Positions 5,103 to 7,133 of a stretch of DNA of 7,133 nucleotides are shown here, piece after piece. The stretch covers positions 1 through 7,133 of the forward strand of contig JAAYBY010000006.1 in the NCBI GenBank assembly GCA_012729935.1. The letters run 5' to 3'. This DNA comes from Clostridiaceae bacterium (GTDB lineage Bacteria; Bacillota; Clostridia; Saccharofermentanales; UBA5734). The position numbers were made by a program, and so were the translations under genes. How positions within the stretch are numbered: the stretch's first letter is position 1; each line of letters starts with the position of its first letter. The notes below the pieces were generated by a model that saw only the letters and a program-made list of their open reading frames with translations, was not told where the DNA came from and ran no database searches.

Positions 5103-6443
5103 TTACTCCGCAATCCTTTTTTTGATGGCTTCAAAATCCTGAATGAGCTGTTCGTCTCCTTTCAGCGACTCAGTCATTTTGTTGCAGGCATGCATCACTG
5201 TTGTATGATCACGATTGCCAAACGTCTTGCCAATCTGTGGCAGCGTCATATTCAACAGGTTGCGGCACAGGTACATCGCGAGCTGGCGGGGATTGGAAAT
5301 GTTTTTGCTTCTGCGGTTGGATTTAAGGTCATCGACAGAAATATTGTAATACCGTGAAACGACATCCATGATCACAGTCGAACTGACTGTCTTGCCGGCG
5401 ATCGGCTGAATGATGTCCTTCAGAGCCTCTTTGGCGACATCGAGCGTAATTCCGCCTGCCAGCAGGGAATAACAGAGAACTGTGTTGAATGCGCCTTCCA
5501 GTTCACGGATGTTTGATGCGATATTAGTCGCGATATAATCAAAAACGTCGTCTGGTACAGACGCATGATTGATCTGGGCACGCCGTTTTAGAATAGCGAC
5601 ACGTGTCTCGTAATCGGGAGGTTGGATGTCTACCGTCAAGCCACAGGAAAAGCGTGTTCTTAAACGTTCTTCAAGAGAAATCAAGCTTTGCGGCGGTTTA
5701 TCGCAGGTCATGACAATATTTTTGCCGGTTTCATACAACGTATTAAAGGTGTGAAAAAACTCGATCTGCATCTGCTCCTTGCCTTCAATGAACTGAATAT
5801 CATCGATCAGGAGCATATCCGTGTTACGGTATTTGCTGCGAAAATCATCGTATTTGTTTTCTTTGATCGCAAAGATGAACTCATTGACAAACTGCTCACA
5901 CTGGACGTAAAGAACGCGTTTTTCGGGATAATGCTCTATAACGTAGTGACCGATCGCATGCATCAGGTGGGTCTTGCCGAGCCCGGATCCGCCGTAGAGA
6001 AAGAGCGGATTAAAATTACGGCCGCCCTGCTTTTCAGCAACAGCCACACAGGCAGCGTGCGCGAACCGGTTGCCGCTCCCGACAACAAACGCGTCAAAGG
6101 TGTATTGGCGATTCAAACGACTGTGATTGACACCATGAAACGTTCCGCTTTCGTCGCCGGGATCAACCTCCTGCGGCTGAGGTGACAATACAGGTTTGCC
6201 GACAATAACCTGGACATCAAAGACTTGCGAGCAGGCAACTTTCAGTGTGTTTTTAATCAGGGGTACATATTGGTCGACAAATGTCTTATGAAAGTCATTG
6301 GGAACGGATAACGTAAAAACACCCTGGCCAATTGACAGAGGTTCCATCGGTTTAATCCAGGTGTTCAGGCAAATCTCGGACAGTTCGTTTTCAAGCAATC
6401 CCAGTGCCCGGTTCCAGATCTGGTCTATTTCCATTTGCTTCAT
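5103..6443 (-). CDS. dnaA: Chromosomal replication initiator DnaA
   Basis: A 446-aa AAA+ ATPase that binds DnaA boxes, melts the origin and recruits the replicative helicase. The length equals that of B. subtilis DnaA, with a short domain II linker. Domain I (about 1-80) keeps the IWNRAL tryptophan and TWIKPMEPL. Domain III begins at YTFDAFVVGSGNRFAHA (114-130), with Walker A GGSGLGKTH at 151-159, Walker B LLIDDIQF at 211-218, box VII LRTRFSCGL at 261-269 (arginine finger region) and sensor 2 NIRELEGAFN at 311-320. Domain IV carries the DnaA signature RDHTTVMHA at 411-419, so the ordinary TTATCCACA specificity is expected, which fits the boxes beside the gene. The ATG at 6443 is the first possible start: an in-frame TGA lies 21 nt upstream and no GTG or TTG codon comes between. 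The nearest Shine-Dalgarno-like GAGG is 16 nt away, which is unusually far. An ATG at codon 4 would be farther still. Confidence 0.98.
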   Translation of the reverse strand: MKQMEIDQIWNRALGLLENELSEICLNTWIKPMEPLSIGQGVFTLSVPNDFHKTFVDQYVPLIKNTLKVACSQVFDVQVIVGKPVLSPQPQEVDPGDESGTFHGVNHSRLNRQYTFDAFVVGSGNRFAHAACVAVAEKQGGRNFNPLFLYGGSGLGKTHLMHAIGHYVIEHYPEKRVLYVQCEQFVNEFIFAIKENKYDDFRSKYRNTDMLLIDDIQFIEGKEQMQIEFFHTFNTLYETGKNIVMTCDKPPQSLISLEERLRTRFSCGLTVDIQPPDYETRVAILKRRAQINHASVPDDVFDYIATNIASNIRELEGAFNTVLCYSLLAGGITLDVAKEALKDIIQPIAGKTVSSTVIMDVVSRYYNISVDDLKSNRRSKNISNPRQLAMYLCRNLLNMTLPQIGKTFGNRDHTTVMHACNKMTESLKGDEQLIQDFEAIKKRIAE

Positions 6444-6846
6444 GACGTTACCAACCCATCCTCAAGTATTACCATCTTACCAGATTATTGCCTGATCGAA
6501 AAGGTTTCAAGCCGTCGCTTTTCCCTTCCGTCAGAGTCGGATTAAACAGAAAAAGGCAATCGTTTTCACGTATTCAAGAGCTTGCATCAGGATCAATCAG
6601 CGAGGTAACCGATTAACCGCCTCAGATATAAACACCGGATGCAACATCATATTTTCAAGCTGTATAAATCTTAATATATTAGCAATATGTTTTTATAAAA
6701 TTTTAACAATACGTTATTTCGCAATATACTTGATTAATGAAACATAGGCAAATACGCTCACAAGGATTATTAAAAGGCGGTTTCAAGATTTGATGTTAAT
6801 TATCCATTTCGTAATCATATGTTTTGCGTATTTGAGTTAATCTAAA
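6444..6846. other. Non-coding gap upstream of dnaA, with AT-rich block
   Basis: There are 403 bp between the dnaA start and the stop codon of the upstream gene. I see no convincing gene on either strand, no rpmH, no tRNA and no clear hairpin-plus-U-tract terminator. About 6651-6750 is roughly 80% A+T. Other contents are the candidate dnaA promoter, a duplicated CTTGAAACC/AATAATC motif pair and a 9-bp inverted repeat (6749-6757 with 6826-6834). Only two-mismatch DnaA-box look-alikes occur (6659-6667 and 6800-6808). It probably holds the dnaA regulatory region and possibly an auxiliary origin segment. Confidence 0.6.
6484..6510 (-). promoter_or_regulatory. Candidate dnaA promoter
   Basis: The minus strand has TTGAAA at 6510-6505 (5/6 to the -35 consensus) and AATAAT at 6489-6484 (5/6 to the -10), with a 15-nt spacer that is shorter than ideal. 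A shifted -10, TAATCT, gives a 17-nt spacer but a poorer match. The transcript would start about 35 nt before dnaA. No strong DnaA box overlaps it, so autoregulation is not evident. Confidence 0.35.
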
Positions 6847-7133
6847 TCACGAAACATCAAATGCGAATATATGGAAATCTTCTGAACCCCATGTTTTCAG
6901 GGGAACGAATCGAACAGCCTTGGCAGACACAGAAACGGCGTGGACTTGCAGGCGCTGGTATGAACCCTGAACCGTGCAGAGCGTCTGCCAGTTATCGGAT
7001 GCGTCCAGGAAGTCAATCCGATAATCGCGAATCAACGTCTTGGGAACATGCATCGGCTGATCATTCAGAAAATAACCTGCCTGCATCGGACGGTTGTATT
7101 TCTTTTCTTCGGGCAGTGTTTCCCGGTTGAGAT
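6847..7133 (-). CDS. 3' end of a probable FAD-dependent oxidoreductase (partial)
   Basis: The reading frame stays open to the window edge, so this is the last 94 residues of a longer protein. The first methionine inside it (codon ending at 7084) is unlikely to be the start. Visible text includes LNRETLPEEKKYNRP, then IRDYRIDFLDASDNWQTLC (about 35-53), SYQRLQVHAV, and VRFVPLKTWGSEDFHIFAFD near the end. The pattern of a described ligand, an R-L-x-V/H strand and V-R-x-x-P-L-x-T-W-G-x-x-x-x-x-I/V-F-A-F-D-V resembles a discoidin (F5/8 type C)-like beta-sandwich tail. From memory such tails end some Clostridial and Planctomycete FAD-dependent oxidoreductases. No FAD-binding motif falls within the window, so the name rests on the tail alone. 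It could instead be the end of a carbohydrate-active protein with a discoidin domain. It points the same way as dnaA and occupies the place where rpmH is usually found on the opposite strand. Confidence 0.5.
   Translation of the reverse strand, partial: LNRETLPEEKKYNRPMQAGYFLNDQPMHVPKTLIRDYRIDFLDASDNWQTLCTVQGSYQRLQVHAVSVSAKAVRFVPLKTWGSEDFHIFAFDVS

Noticed and set aside
5688..6185. A 165-aa open frame on the plus strand
   Set aside because: It lies wholly antisense within dnaA, whose motifs are unambiguous, and its translation shows no recognisable domain.
6601..6624. Possible terminator hairpin with GAGG and CCTC arms
   Set aside because: The stem is only four pairs with mismatches inside it and no T-tract follows. 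The TAACCG direct repeat there is short and likely incidental.
6659..6808. DnaA-box look-alikes upstream of dnaA (6659-6667 and 6800-6808)
   Set aside because: Each has two mismatches in the important 3' bases, and they lie in very AT-rich DNA where such matches arise by chance.
6861..7130. An 89-aa plus-strand frame opposite the oxidoreductase tail
   Set aside because: The minus-strand frame has protein-like patterns and a family resemblance. The plus frame is rich in Arg, Ser and Pro with no motif.

Overview
The window is the chromosomal origin neighbourhood of a Gram-positive bacterium of the Bacillota (Firmicutes), probably Clostridia-like. All confident genes lie on the minus strand. 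In transcription order they are dnaA, dnaN, recF, remB (DUF370) and gyrB, which is the classic Firmicute origin order. RemB next to gyrB is the strongest taxonomic clue. Base composition looks moderate, and I would not name a genus.

Layout from right to left: 6847-7133 holds the 3' end of a gene that resembles the C-terminal tail of a FAD-dependent oxidoreductase. 6444-6846 is a non-coding gap with a block of roughly 80% A+T and the probable dnaA promoter. 5103-6443 is dnaA. 4865-5102 is the replication origin, with two perfect DnaA boxes, four near-matches and one weaker site, phased A-tracts and an AT-rich flank. 3764-4864 is dnaN, 2507-3742 is recF and 2128-2388 is remB. 21-2096 is gyrB, with an acidic N-terminal extension. 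An extended -10 promoter at about 2456-2464 probably drives remB-gyrB separately from dnaN-recF.

The genes work together as follows. DnaA binds the boxes beside its own gene and melts the origin. The DnaN clamp gives the replicase processivity. RecF loads RecA at gaps and stalled forks. GyrB, with GyrA outside the window, supplies negative supercoils. RemB is a small DNA-binding regulator that habitually travels with gyrB.

Departures from the usual arrangement: no S4-domain yaaA gene between dnaN and recF; no rpmH-rnpA beside dnaA, with a metabolic-looking gene there instead; a roughly 60-residue acidic GyrB extension plus unusual residues in its ATP pocket and quinolone-pocket region; DnaA boxes spaced close to whole helical turns around a bend-prone core. 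I found no mobile element, CRISPR array, RNA gene or clear intrinsic terminator. This is mostly core housekeeping DNA, and I did not find a clearly new system.
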